Source: Ptiloglossa arizonensis
Taxonomy: Eukaryota > Arthropoda > Insecta > Hymenoptera > Colletidae
Direction of reading: 5' to 3'
Length of the DNA stretch: 64,000 bases
Assembly (NCBI RefSeq): GCF_051014685.1
Contig: NW_027478782.1
Coordinates: 62,001-126,000 of the forward strand
A model generated the notes under the pieces. It was not told the origin of the DNA and ran no database searches. It worked only from the letters and a program-made list of their open reading frames with translations. Of this stretch, positions 38,001-51,083 are shown one piece after another. Position numbers and translations under genes: made by a program. Position 1 is the stretch's first letter, and each line of letters begins with the position of its first letter.

Positions 38001-39110
38001 TGGTTGAGAAACCATCAAAAATTTCGCTGGTCTGATACTCGAAACCAATAACTGGAATGGCCTAGGGGAAAAGTACACTTACCGCTGTATTCGGGCGAGT
38101 TTCTACTTTCAGATGCAACAGGAATTTCTCGAGTTCGTCAATCTGTTCGCGAGATATGGGAGTTTGAAGTTAAGGAATGGTTGAGAAACCATCAAAATTT
38201 TCGCTGGTCTGATACTCGAAACCAATAACTACAATGGCCTAGGGCAAAAATACACACACCGCTGTAATCGGGCGAGTTTCCGCTTTCAGATGCAACAAGA
38301 ATTTCTCCAGTTCGTCAGATCGTTCGCGAGATATGGGAGTTTGAAGTAAAGGAATGGTTGAGAAACCATCAAAATTTTCGCAAGTCTGATTCCCGAAACC
38401 AATAACTACAAAGGCCTAGGGGAAAAACACACATGCCGTTGTAATCGTGCGAGTTTCTACTTTCAGATGCAACAGGAATTTCTCGAGTTCGTCAATCCGT
38501 TCGCGAGATATGGGAGCTTGAAGTTAAGGAGTGGTTGAGAAACCATCAAAATTTTCGCTGGTCTGATACTCGAAACCAATAACTGGAGTGGCCTAGGGGA
38601 AAAGCACACACCGCACTGTAATCGGGCGCGTTTCTACTTTCAGATGCAACAGGAATTTCTCGAGATCGTCAATCCGTTCGCGTGATATGGGAGTTTGAAG
38701 TAAAGGAATGGTTGAGAAACCATCAAAATTTTCGCATGTCTGATTCCCGAAACCAATAACTAAAAAGGCCCAGGGGAAAAATACACATGCCGTTGTAATC
38801 GTGCGAGTTTCTACTTTCAGATGCAAAAGGAATTTCTCGAGTTCGTCAATCCGTTCGCGTGATATGGGAGTTTGAAGTAAAGGAATGGTTGAGAAACCAT
38901 CAAAATTTTCGCTGGTCTGATACACGAAACCAATAACTGGAATGGCCTAGGGGAAAAGTACACACACCACTGTAATCGGACGTGTTTCTACTTTCAGATG
39001 CAACAGGAATTTCTCGAGATCGTCAATCCGTTCGCGAGATATGGGAGTTTGAAATTAAGGAATGGTTGAGAAACCATCAAAATTTTCGCAACTCTGATAC
39101 TCGAAACCAA
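35021..39110. repeat. Mosaic segment built of pieces found elsewhere in the window
   Basis: Three identifiable pieces are present. 36,145-36,718 matches 21,101-21,674 at an offset of 15,044 bp (85 monomers minus one base). About 36,990-37,730 resembles 23,200-23,840 and 21,790-22,450, including accatcgaaatttt and gtcaggtcg. 37,744-39,053 matches 34,027-35,336 at 3,717 bp. Private changes such as ataacaactatgg near 36,282 and cgagtacgtcag near 37,423 show some independent drift. No non-satellite sequence was found. Confidence 0.72.
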
Positions 39111-41765
39111 GAACTACTATGGCCTAGGGCAAAAATACACATACCGTTGTAATCGGGCGAGCTTCTACTTTCAGATGCAACAGGAATTTCTCGAGTTCGT
39201 CAATCCGTTCGCGAGATATGGGACTTTGAAGTTAAGGAATGGTTGAGAAACCATCAAAATTTTCGCTGGTCTGATACTCGAAACCAATAACTGGAGTGGC
39301 CTAGGGTAAAAGCACACGCACCACTGTAATCGGGCGTGTTTCTACTTTCAGATGCAACAGGAATTTCTCGAGATCGTCAATCCGTTCGCGTGATATGGGA
39401 GTTTGAAGTTATGGAATGGTTGAGAAACCATCAAAATTTTCGCAAGTCTGATTCCCGAAACCAATAACTAAAAAGGCCTAGGGGAAAAATACACATGCCG
39501 TTGTAATCGTGCGAGTTTCTACTTTCAGATGCAACAGGAATTTCTCGAGTTCGTCAATCCGTTCGCGAGATATGGGAGTTTGAAGTTATGGAATGGTTGA
39601 GAAACCATCAAAATTTTCGCAAGTCTGATTCCCGAAACCAATAACTAAAAAGGCCTAGGGGAAAAATACACATGCCGTTGTAATCGTGCGAGTTTCTACT
39701 TTCAGATGCAACAGGAATTTCTCGAGATTGTGAATCCGTTCGCGTGATATGGGAGTTTGAAGTTAAGGAACGGTTGAGAAACCATCAAAATTTTCGCAAG
39801 TCTGATACTCGAAACCAATAACTACTATGCCCTAGGGCAAAAATGCACATACCGTTGTAATCGGGCGAGTTTCTGCTTTCAGATGCAATAGGAGTTCCTC
39901 GAGTTCGTCAGTCCGTTCGCGTGATATGGGAGTTTGAAGTAAAGGAATGGTTGAGAAACAATCAAAATTTTCGCTGGTCTGATACTCGAAACCAATAACT
40001 ACAACGGCCTAGGGCAAAAATACACACACCGCTGTAATCGGGCGAGTTTCCGCTTTCATATGCAACAAGAATTTCTCCAGTTCGTCATTTCGTTCGCGAG
40101 ATATGGGAGTTAGAATTTAAGGAATGGTTGAGAAACCATCAAAATTTTCGCAAGTCTGATTCCCGAAACCAATAACTACAAAGGCCTAGGGGAAAAACAC
40201 AAATGCCGTTGTAATCGTGCGAGTTTCTACTTTCAGATGCAACAGGAATTTCTCGAGTTCGTCAATCCGTTCGCGAGATATGGGAGTTTGAAGTTAAGGA
40301 TTGGTTGAGAAACCATCAAAATTTTCGCATGTCTGATACTCGAAAACAATAACTACAATGGCCTAGGGGAAAAATACACATACCGTTGTAATCGGGCGAG
40401 TTTCTACTTTCAGATGAAACAGGAATTTCTCGAGTTCGTCAATCCGTTCGCGAGATATGGGAGCTTGAAGTTAAGGAATGGTTGAGAAACCATCAAAATT
40501 TTCGCTGGTCTGATACTCGAAACCAATAACTGGAATGGCGTAGGGGAAAAGTACACACACCATTGTAATCGGGCGAGTTTCTACTTTCAGATGCAGCAGG
40601 AATTTCTCGAGTTCGTCAATCCGTTCGCGAGATATGGGAGTTAGAATTTAAGGAATGGTTGAGAAACCATCAAAATTTTCGCAAGTCTGATTCCCGAAAC
40701 CAATAACTAAAAAGGCCTAGGGGAAAAGTACACATACCGTTATAATCGGGCGAGTTTCTGCTTTCAGATGCAATAGGAGTACCTCGAGTTCTTCAATCCG
40801 TTCGCGTGATATGGGAGTTTGAAGTAAAGGAATGGTTGAGAAACCATCAAAATTTTCGCATGTCTGATACTCGAAACCAATAACTACAATGGCCTAGGGC
40901 AAAAATACACACACCGCTGTAATCGGGCGAGTTTCCGCTTTCAGATGCAACAAGAATTTCTCCAGTTCGTCGGATCGTTCGCGTGATATGGGAGTTTGAA
41001 GTTAAGGAATGGTTGAGAAACCATCAAAATTTTCGCTGTTCTGATACTCGAAACCAATAACTGGAATGGCGTAGGGGAAAAGTACACACACCATTGTAAT
41101 CGGGCGAGTTTCTACTTTCAGTTGCAGCAGGAATTTCTCGAGTTCGTCAATCCGTTCGCGAGATATGGGAGTTAGAATTTAAGGAATGGTTGAGAAACCA
41201 TCAAAAATTTCGCTGGTCTGATACTCGAAACCAATAACTGGAATGGCCTAGGGGAAAGGTACACTTACCGCTGTATTCGGGCGAGTTTCTACTTTCAGAT
41301 GCAACAGGAATTTCTCGAGTTCGTCAATCCGTTCGCGAGATATGGGAGCTTGAAGTTAAGGAGTGGTTGAGAAACCATCAAAATTTTCGCTGGTCTGATA
41401 CTCGAAACCAATAAAAGGAGTGGCCTAGGGGAAAAGCACACACACCACTGTAATCGGGCGCGTTTCTACTTTCAGATGCAACAGGAATTTCTCGAGATCG
41501 TCAATCAGTTCGCGTGATATGGGAGTTTGAAGTAAAGGAATGGTTGAGAAACCATCAAAATTTTCGCTGGTCTGATACTCGAAACCAATAACTGGAATGG
41601 CCTAGGGGAAAAGTACACACACCACTGTAATCGGACGTGTTTCTACTTTCAGATGCAACAGGAATTTCTCGAGATCGTCAATCCGTTCGCGAGATATGGG
41701 AGTTTGAAATTAAGGAATGGTTGAGAAACCATCAAAATTTTCGCAACTCTGATACTCGAAACCAA
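39111..41765. repeat. Landmark block of 15 monomers
   Basis: The landmark gaactactatgg lies at 39,111 and next at 41,766, exactly 15 x 177. The block includes cgctttcatatgc at 40,051 and gttgcagcagg at 41,121, which recur 3,363 bp (19 monomers) later at 43,414 and 44,484. It opens with the same first monomers as 1 and 3,894: gcgagcttc, tgggactttg and tagggtaaaagc. Confidence 0.85.
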
Positions 41766-44700
41766 GAACTACTATGGCCTAGGGCAAAAATACACATACC
41801 GTTGTAATCGGGCGAGCTTCTACTTTCAGATGCAACAGGAATTTCTCGAGTTCGTCAATCCGTTCGCGAGATATGGGACTTTGAAGTTAAGGAATGGTTG
41901 AGAAACCATCAAAATTTTCGCTGGTCTGATACTCGAAATCAATAACTGGAGTGGCCTAGGGTAAAAGCACACGCACCACTGTAATCGGGCGTGTTTCTAC
42001 TTTCAGATGCAACAGGAATTTCTCGAGATCGTCAATCCGTTCGCGTGATATGGGAGTTTGAAGTAAAGGAATGGTTGAGAAACCATCAAAATTTTCGCAA
42101 GTCTGATTCCCGAAACCAATAACTAAAAAGGCCTAGGGGAAAAATACACATACCGTTGTAATCGGGCGAGTTTCTGCTTTCAGATGCAATAGGAGTACCT
42201 CGAGTTCTTCAATCCGTTCGCGTGATATGGGAGTTTGAAGTAAAGGAATGGTTGAGAAACCATCAAAATTTTCGCAAGTCTGATTCCCGAAACCAATAAC
42301 TAAAAAGGCCTAGGGGAAAAATACACATGCCGTTGTAATCGTGTGAGTTTCTACTTTCAGATGCAACAGGAATTTCTCGAGATTGTGAATCCGTTCGCGT
42401 GATATGGGAGTTTGAATTTAAGGAACGGTTGAGAAACCATCAAAATTTTCGCAAGTCTGATACTCGAAACCAATAACTACTATGCCCTACGGCAAAAATG
42501 CACATACCGTTGTAATCGGGCGAGTTTCTGCTTTCAGATGCAATAGGAGTTCCTCGAGTTCGTCAGTCCGTTCGCGAGATATGGGAGTTTGAAGTTAAGG
42601 AATGGTTGAGAAACCATCAAAATTTTCGCTGGTCTGATACTCGAAACCAATAACTACAATGGCCTAGGGCAAAAATACATACACCGCTGTAATCGGGCGA
42701 GTTTCCGCTTTCAGATGCAACAAGAATTTCTCCAGTTCGTCAGATCGTTCGCGAGATATGGGCGTTTGAAGTAAAGGAATGGTTGAGAAACCATCAAAAT
42801 TTTCGCAAGTCTGATTCCCGAAACCAATAACTACAAAGGCCTAGGGGAAAAACACACATGCCGTTGTAATCGTGCGAGTTTCTACTTTCAGATGCAACAG
42901 GAATTTCTCGAGTTCGTCAATCCGTTCGCGAGATATGGGAGTTTGAAGTTATGGAATGGTTGAGAAACCATCAAAATTTTCGCAAGTCTGATTCCCGAAA
43001 CCAATAACTAAAAAGGCCTAGGGGAAAAATACACATGCCGTTGTAATCGTGCGAGTTTCTACTTTCAGATGCAACAGGAATTTCTCGAGATTGTGAATCC
43101 GTTCGCGTGATATGGGAGTTTGAAGTTAAGGAACGGTTGAGAAACCATCAAAATTTTCGCAAGTCTGATACTCGAAACCAATAACTACTATGCCCTAGGG
43201 CAAAAATGCACATACCGTTGTAATCGGGCGAGTTTCTGCTTTCAGATGCAATAGGAGTTCCTCGAGTTCGTCAGCCCGTTCGCGTGATATGGGAGTTTGA
43301 AGTAAAGGAATGGTTGAGAAACAATCAAAATTTTCGCTGGTCTGATACTCGAAACCAATAACTACAACGGCCTAGGGCAAAAATACACACACCGCTGTAA
43401 TCGGGCGAGTTTCCGCTTTCATATGCAACAAGAATTTCTCCAGTTCGTCATTTCGTTCGCGAGATATGGGAGTTAGAATTTAAGGAATGGTTGAGAAACC
43501 ATCAAAATTTTCGCAAGTCTGATTCCCGAAACCAATAACTACAAAGGCCTAGGGGAAAAACACAAATGCCGTTGTAATCGTGCGAGTTTCTACTTTCAGA
43601 TGCAACAGGAATTTCTCGAGTTCGTCAATCCGTTCGCGAGATATGGGAGTTTGAAGTTAAGGATTGGTTGAGAAACCATCAAAATTTTCGCATGTCTGAT
43701 ACTCGAAAACAATAACTACAATGGCCTAGGGGAAAAAGACACATACCGTTGTAATCGGGCGAGTTTCTACTTTCAGATGAAACAGGAATTTCTCGAGTTC
43801 GTCAATCCGTTCGCGAGATATGGGAGCTTGAAGTTAAGGAATGGTTGAGAAACCATCAAAATTTTCGCTGGTCTGATACTCGAAACCAATAACTGGAATG
43901 GCGTAGGGGAAAAGTACACACACCATTGTAATCGGGCGAGTTTCTACTTTCAGATGCAGCAGGAATTTCTCGAGTTCGTCAATCCGTTCGCGAGATATGG
44001 GAGTTAGAATTTAAGGAATGGTTGAGAAACCATCAAAATTTTCGCAAGTCTGATTCCCGAAACCAATAACTAAAAAGGCCTAGGGGAAAAGTACACATAC
44101 CGTTGTAATCGGGCGAGTTTCTGCTTTCAGATGCAATAGGAGTACCTCGAGTTCTTCAATCCGTTCGCGTGATATGGGAGTTTGAAGTAAAGGAATGGTT
44201 GAGAAACCATCAAAATTTTCGCATGTCTGATACTCGAAACCAATAACTACAATGGCCTAGGGCAAAAATACACACACCGCTGTAATCGGGCGAGTTTCCG
44301 CTTTCAGATGCAACAAGAATTTCTCCAGTTCGTCGGATCGTTCGCGTGATATGGGAGTTTGAAGTTAAGGAATGGTTGAGAAACCATCAAAATTTTCGCT
44401 GTTCTGATACTCGAAACCAATAACTGGAATGGCGTAGGGGAAAAGTACACACACCATTGTAATCGGGCGAGTTTCTACTTTCAGTTGCAGCAGGAATTTC
44501 TCGAGTTCGTCAATCCGTTCGCGAGATATGGGAGTTAGAATTTAAGGAATGGTTGAGAAACCATCAAAAATTTCGCTGGTCTGATACTCGAAACCAATAA
44601 CTGGAATGGCCTAGGGGAAAAGTACACTTACCGCTGTATTCGGGCGAGTTTCTACTTTCAGATGCAACAGGAATTTCTCGAGTTCGTCAATCCGTTCGCG

Positions 44701-45305
44701 AGATATGGGAGCTTGAAGTTAAGGAGTGGTTGAGAAACCATCAAAATTTTCGCTGGTCTGATACTCGAAACCAATAACTGGAGTGGCCTAGGGGAAAAGC
44801 ACACACACCACTGTAATCGGGCGCGTTTCTACTTTCAGATGCAACAGGAATTTCTCGAGATCGTCAATCCGTTCGCGTGATATGGGAGTTTGAAGTAAAG
44901 GAATGGTTGAGAAACCATCAAAATTTTCGCAAGTCTGATTCCCGAAACCAATAACTAAAAAGGCCTAGGGGAAAAATACACATGCCGTTGTAACCGTGCG
45001 AGTTTCTACTTTCAGATGCAATAGGAATTTCTCGAGTTCGTCAATCCGTTCGCGTGATATGGGAGTTTGAAGTAAAGGAATGGTTGAGAAACCATCAAAA
45101 TTTTCGCTGGTCTGATACTCGAAACCAATAACTGGAATGGCCTAGGGGAAAAGTACACACACCACTGTAATCGGACGTGTTTCTACTTTCAGATGCAACA
45201 GGAATTTCTCGAGATCGTCAATCCGTTCGCGAGATATGGGAGTTTGAAATTAAGGAATGGTTGAGAAACCATCAAAATTTTCGCAACTCTGATACTCGAA
45301 ACCAA
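41766..45305. repeat. Landmark block of 20 monomers
   Basis: The spacing from this landmark to the next at 45,306 is exactly 20 x 177. The opening monomers match those of the other landmark blocks, then a monomer with gagtacctcgagttcttc (about 42,193) is interposed. The later part repeats the preceding block at 19 monomers. A private aaaaagacac near 43,735 is seen here. Confidence 0.85.
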
Positions 45306-48300
45306 GAACTACTATGGCCTAGGGCAAAAATACACATACCGTTGTAATCGGGCGAGCTTCTACTTTCAGATGCAACAGGAATTTCTCGAGTTCGTCAATC
45401 CGTTCGCGAGATATGGGACTTTGAAGTTAAGGAATGGTTGAGAAACCATCAAAATTTTCGCTGGTCTGATACTCGAAACCAATAACTGGAGTGGCCTAGG
45501 GTAAAAGCACACGCACCACTGTAATCGGGCGTGTTTCTACTTTCAGATGCAACAGGAATTTCTCGAGATCGTCAATCCGTTCGCGTGATATGGGAGTTTG
45601 AAGTAAAGGAATGGTTGAGAAACCATCAAAATTTTCGCAAGTCTGATTCCCGAAACCAATAACTAAAAAGGCCTAGGGGAAAAATACACATGCCGTTGTA
45701 ATCGTGCGAGTTTCTACTTTCAGATGCAACAGGAATTTCTCGAGATTGTGAATCCGTTCGCGTGATATGGGAGTTTGAAGTTAAGGAACGGTTGAGAAAC
45801 CATCAAAATTTTCGCAAGTCTGATACTCGAAACCAATAACTACTATGCCCTAGGGCAAAAATGCACATACCGTTGTAATCGGGCGAGTTTCTGCTTTCAG
45901 ATGCAATAGGAGTTCCTCGAGTTCGTCAGTCCGTTCGCGTGATATGGGAGTTTGAAGTAATGGAATGGTTGAGAAACCATCAAAATTTTTGCATGTCTGA
46001 TACTCGAAACCAATAACTACAATGGCCAAGGGGAAAAATACACATACCGTTGTAATCGTGCGAGTTTCTACTTTCAGATGCAACAGGAATTTCTCGAGAT
46101 TGTGAATCCGTTCGCGAGATATGGGAGTTTGAAGTTAAGGAACGGTTGAGAAACCATCGAAATTTTCGCAAGTCTGATACTCGAAACCAATAACTACTAT
46201 GGCCTAGGGCAAAAATACATATACCGTTGTAATCGGGCGAGTTTCTGCTTTCAGATGCAATAGGAATTTCTCGAGTTCGTCAATCCGTTCGCGTGATATG
46301 GGAGTTTGAAGTAAAGGAATGGTTGAGAAACCATCAAAATTTTCGCAAGTCTGATACTCGAAACCAATAACTACTATGGCCTAGGGCAAAAACACACACA
46401 CCGCTGTAATCGGGCGAGTTTCTGCTATCAGATGCAACAAGAATTTCTCGAGTTCGTCAGATCGTTCACGAGATATGGCAGTTTGAAGTTAAGGAATGGT
46501 TGAGAAACCATCAAAATTTTCGCTGCTCTGATACTCGAAACCAATAACTGGAATGGCCTAGGGCAAAAATACATACACCGCTGTAATCGGGCGAGTTTCC
46601 GCTTTCAGATGCAACAAGAATTTCTCAAGTTCGTCAGATCGTTCGCGAGATATGGGAGTTTGAAGTAAAGGAATGGTTGAGAAACCATCAAAATTTTCGC
46701 AAGTCTGATTCCCGAAACCAATAACTACAAAGGCCTAGGGGAAAAACACACATGCCGTTGTAATCGTGCGAGTTTCTACTTTCAGATGCAACAGGAATTT
46801 CTCGAGTTCGTCAATCCGTTCGCGAGATATGGGAGTTTGAAGTTATGGAATGGTTGAGAAACCATCAAAATTTTCGCAAGTCTGATTCCCGAAACCAATA
46901 ACTAAAAAGGCCTAGGGGAAAAATACACATGCCGTTGTAATCGTGCGAGTTTCTACTTTCAGATGCAACAGGAATTTCTCGAGATTGTGAATCCGTTCGC
47001 GTGATATGGGAGTTTGAAGTTAAGGAACGGTTGAGAAACCATCAAAATTTTCGCAAGTCTGATTCCCGAAACCAATAACTACAAAGGCCTAGGGGAAAAA
47101 CACACATGCCGTTGTAATCGTGCGAGTTTCTACTTTCAGATGCAACAGGAATTTCTCGAGTTCGTCAATCCGTTCGCGAGATATGGGAGTTTGAAGTTAA
47201 GGATTGGTTGAGAAACCATCAAAATTTTCGCATGTCTGATACTCGAAAACAATAACTACAATGGCCTAGGGGAAAAATACACATACCGTTGTAATCGGGC
47301 GAGTTTCTACTTTCAGATGAAACAGGAATTTCTCGAGTTCGTCAATCCGTTCGCGAGATATGGGAGCTTGAAGTTAAGGAATGGTTGAGAAACCATCAAA
47401 ATTTTCGCTGGTCTGATACTCGAAACCAATAACTGGAATGGCGTAGGGGAAAAGTACACACACCATTGTAATCGGGCGAGTTTCTACTTTCAGATGCAGC
47501 AGGAATTTCTCGAGTTCGTCAATCCGTTCGCGAGATATGGGAGTTAGAATTTAAGGAATGGTTGAGAAACCATCAAAATTTTCGCAAGTCTGATTCCCGA
47601 AACCAATAACTAAAAAGGCCTAGGGGAAAAGTACACATACCGTTGTAATCGGGCGAGTTTCTGCTTTCAGATGCAATAGGAGTACCTCGAGTTCTTCAAT
47701 CCGTTCGCGTGATATGGGAGTTTGAAGTAAAGGAATGGTTGAGAAACCATCAAAATTTTCGCATGTCTGATACTCGAAACCAATAACTACAATGGCCTAG
47801 GGCAAAAATACACACACCGCTGTAATCGGGCGAGTTTCCGCTTTCAGATGCAACAAGAATTTCTCCAGTTCGTCGGATCGTTCGCGTGATATGGGAGTTT
47901 GAAGTTAAGGAATGGTTGAGAAACCATCAAAATTTTCGCTGGTCTGATACTCGAAACCAATAACTGGAATGGCGTAGGGGAAAAGTACACACACCATTGT
48001 AATCGGGCGAGTTTCTACTTTCAGTTGCAGCAGGAATTTCTCGAGTTCGTCAATCCGTTCGCGAGATATGGGAGTTAGAATTTAAGGAATGGTTGAGAAA
48101 CCATCAAAAATTTCGCTGGTCTGATACTCGAAACCAATAACTGGAATGGCCTAGGGGAAAAGTACACTTACCGCTGTATTCGGGCGAGTTTCTACTTTCA
48201 GATGCAACAGGAATTTCTCGAGTTCGTCAATCCGTTCGCGAGATATGGGAGTTTGAAGTTAAGGAATGGTTGAGAAACCATCAAAATTTTCGCTGGTCTG

Positions 48301-49376
48301 ATACTCGAAACCAATAACTACAATGGCCTAGGGCAAAAATACACACACCGCTGTAATCGGGCGAGTTTCCGCTTTCAGATGCAACAAGCATTTCTCCAGT
48401 TCGTCAGATCGTTCGCGAGATATGGGAGTTTGAAGTAAAGGAATGGTTGAGAAACCATCAAAATTTTCGCAAGTCTGATTCCCGAAACCAATAACTACAA
48501 AGGCCTAGGGGAAAAACACACATGCCGTTGTAATCGTGCGAGTTTCTACTTTCAGATGCAACAGGAATTTCTCGAGTTCGTCAATCCGTTCGCGAGATAT
48601 GGGAGTTTGAAGTTATGGAATGGTTGAGAAACCATCAAAAATTTCGCTGGTCTGATACTCGAAACCAATAACTGGAATGGCCTAGGGGAAAAGTACACTT
48701 ACCGTTGTATTCGGGCGAGTTTCTACTTTCAGATGCAACAGGAATTTCTCGAGTTCGTCAATCCGTTCGCGAGATATGGGAGCTTGAAGTTAAGGAGTGG
48801 TTGAGAAACCATCAAAATTTTCGCTGGTCTGATACTCGAAACCAATAACTGGAGTGGCCTAGGGGAAAAGCACACACACCACTGTAATCGGGCGCGTTTC
48901 TACTTTCAGATGCAACAGGAATTTCTCGAGATCGTCAATCCGTTCGCGTGATATGGGAGTTTGAAGTAAAGGAATGGTTGAGAAACCATCAAAATTTTCG
49001 CAAGTCTGATTCCCGAAACCAATAACTAAAAAGGCCTAGGGGAAAAATACACATGCCGTTGTAATCGTGCGTGTTTCTACTTTCAGATGCAATAGGAATT
49101 TCTCGAGTTCGTCAATCCGTTCGCGTGATATGGGAGTTTGAAGTAAAGGAATGGTTGAGAAACCATCAAAATTTTCGCTGGTCTGATACTCGAAACCAAT
49201 AACTGGAATGGCCTAGGGGAAAAGTACACACACCACTGTAATCGGACGTGTTTCTACTTTCAGATGCAACAGGAATTTCTCGAGATCGTCAATCCGTTCG
49301 CGAGATATGGGAGTTTGAAATTAAGGAATGGTTGAGAAACCATCAAAATTTTCGCAACTCTGATACTCGAAACCAA
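45306..49376. repeat. Landmark block of 23 monomers, with an imported patch
   Basis: This landmark is exactly 23 x 177 before the one at 49,377. Its later part repeats the previous block at 3,540 bp (gttgcagcagg at 44,484 and 48,024). Between about 45,955 and 46,560 the sequence switches to monomers typical of 21.7-22.3, 23.1-23.7 and 27.0-27.6 kb: aatttttgcatg, ggccaagggg and accatcgaaatttt. It then returns to the catacaccg type at 46,572, which in the previous block lies at 42,678. Confidence 0.82.
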
Positions 49377-49668
49377 GAACTACTATGGCCTAGGGCAAAA
49401 ATACACATACCGTTGTAATCGGGCGAGCTTCTACTTTCAGATGCAACAGGAATTTCTCGAGTTCGTCAATCCGTTCGCGAGATATGGGACTTTGAAGTTA
49501 AGGAATGGTTGAGAAACCATCAAAATTTTCGCTGGTCTGATACTCGAAACCAATAACTGGAGTGGCCTAGGGTAAAAGCACACGCACCACTGTAATCGGG
49601 CGTGTTTCTACTTTCAGATGCAACAGGAATTTCTCGAGATCGTCAATCCGTTCGCGTGATATGGGGGT

Positions 49669-51083
49669 TTGAAGTAAAGGAATGGTTGAGAAACCATCAA
49701 AATTTTCGCAAGTCTGATTCCCGAAACCAATAACTAAAAAGGCCTAGGGGAAAAATACACATGCCGTTGTAATCGTGCGAGTTTCTACTTTCAGATGCAA
49801 CAGGAATTTCTCGAGATTGTGAATCCGTTCGCGTGATATGGGAGTTTGAAGTTAAGGAACGGTTGAGAAACCATCAAAATTTTCGCAAGTCTGATACTCG
49901 AAACCAATAACTACTATGCCCTAGGGCAAAAATGCACATACCGTTGTAATCGGGCCAGTTTCTGCTTTCAGATGCAATAGGAGTTCCTCGAGTTCGTCAG
50001 TCCGTTCGCGTGATATGGGAGTTTGAAGTAAAGGAATGGTTGAGAAACAATCAAAATTTTCGCAAGTCTGATTCCCGAAACCAATAACTACAAAGGCCTA
50101 GGGGAAAAACACACATGCCGTTGTAATCGTGCGAGTTTCTACTTTCAGATGCAACAGGAATTTCTCGAGTTCGTCAATCCGTTCGCGAGATATGGGAGTT
50201 TGAAGTTAAGGATTAGTTGAGAAACCATCAAAATTTTCGCACGTCTGATACTCGAAACCAATAACTACAATGGCCTAGGGGAAAAATACACATACCGTTG
50301 TAATCGGGCGAGTTTCTACTTTCAGATGAAACAGGAATTTCTCGAGTTCGTCAATCCGTTCGCGAGATATGGGAGTTTGAAGTTAAGGAATGGTTGAGAA
50401 ACCATCAAAAATTTCGCTGGTCTGATACTCGAAACCAATAACTGGAATGGCCTAGGGGAAAAGTACACACTCCATTGTAATCGGGCGAGTTTCTACTTTC
50501 AGATGCAACAGGAATTTCTCGAGTTGGTCAATCCGTTCGCGAGATATGGGAGTTAGAATTTAAGGAATGGTTGAGAAACCATCAAAATTTTCGCAAGTCT
50601 GATTCCCGAAACCAATAACTACAAAGGCCTAGGGGAAAAACACACATGCCGTTGTAATCGTGCGAGTTTCTACTTTCAGATGCAACAGGAATTTCTCGAG
50701 TTCGTCAATCCGTTCGCGAGATATGGGAGTTGGAGTTTAAGGAATGGTTGAGAAACCATCAAAAATTTCGCTGGTCTGATACTCGAAACCAATAACTGGA
50801 ATGGCCTAGGGGAAAAGTACACTTACCGCTGTATTCGGGCGAGTTTCTACTTTCAGATGCAACAGGAATTTCTCGAGTTCGTCAATCCGTTCGCGAGATA
50901 TGGGAGCTTGAAGTTAAGGAGTGGTTGAGAAACAATCAAAATTTTCGCTGGTCTGATACTCGAAACCAATAACTGGAATGGCGTAGGGGAAAAGCACACA
51001 CACCACTGTAATCGGGCGTGTTTTACTTTCAGATGCAACAGGATCTTCTCGAGATCGTCAATCCGTTCGCGTGATATGGGAGT
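49669..51083. repeat. 8-monomer (1,415-bp) unit, copy 1, right domain only
   Basis: This matches 51,084 to about 52,603 at 1,415 bp: eight monomers minus one base, the missing base being the gtgttttactttc deletion carried by each copy. The left edge is set by gggGgttt at 49,668 versus gggAgttt at 51,083. A private cgggccag near 49,952 is absent from the second copy. The left domain has this 8-mer only once (about 290-1,705), so the duplication is specific to the right domain. Confidence 0.85.
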
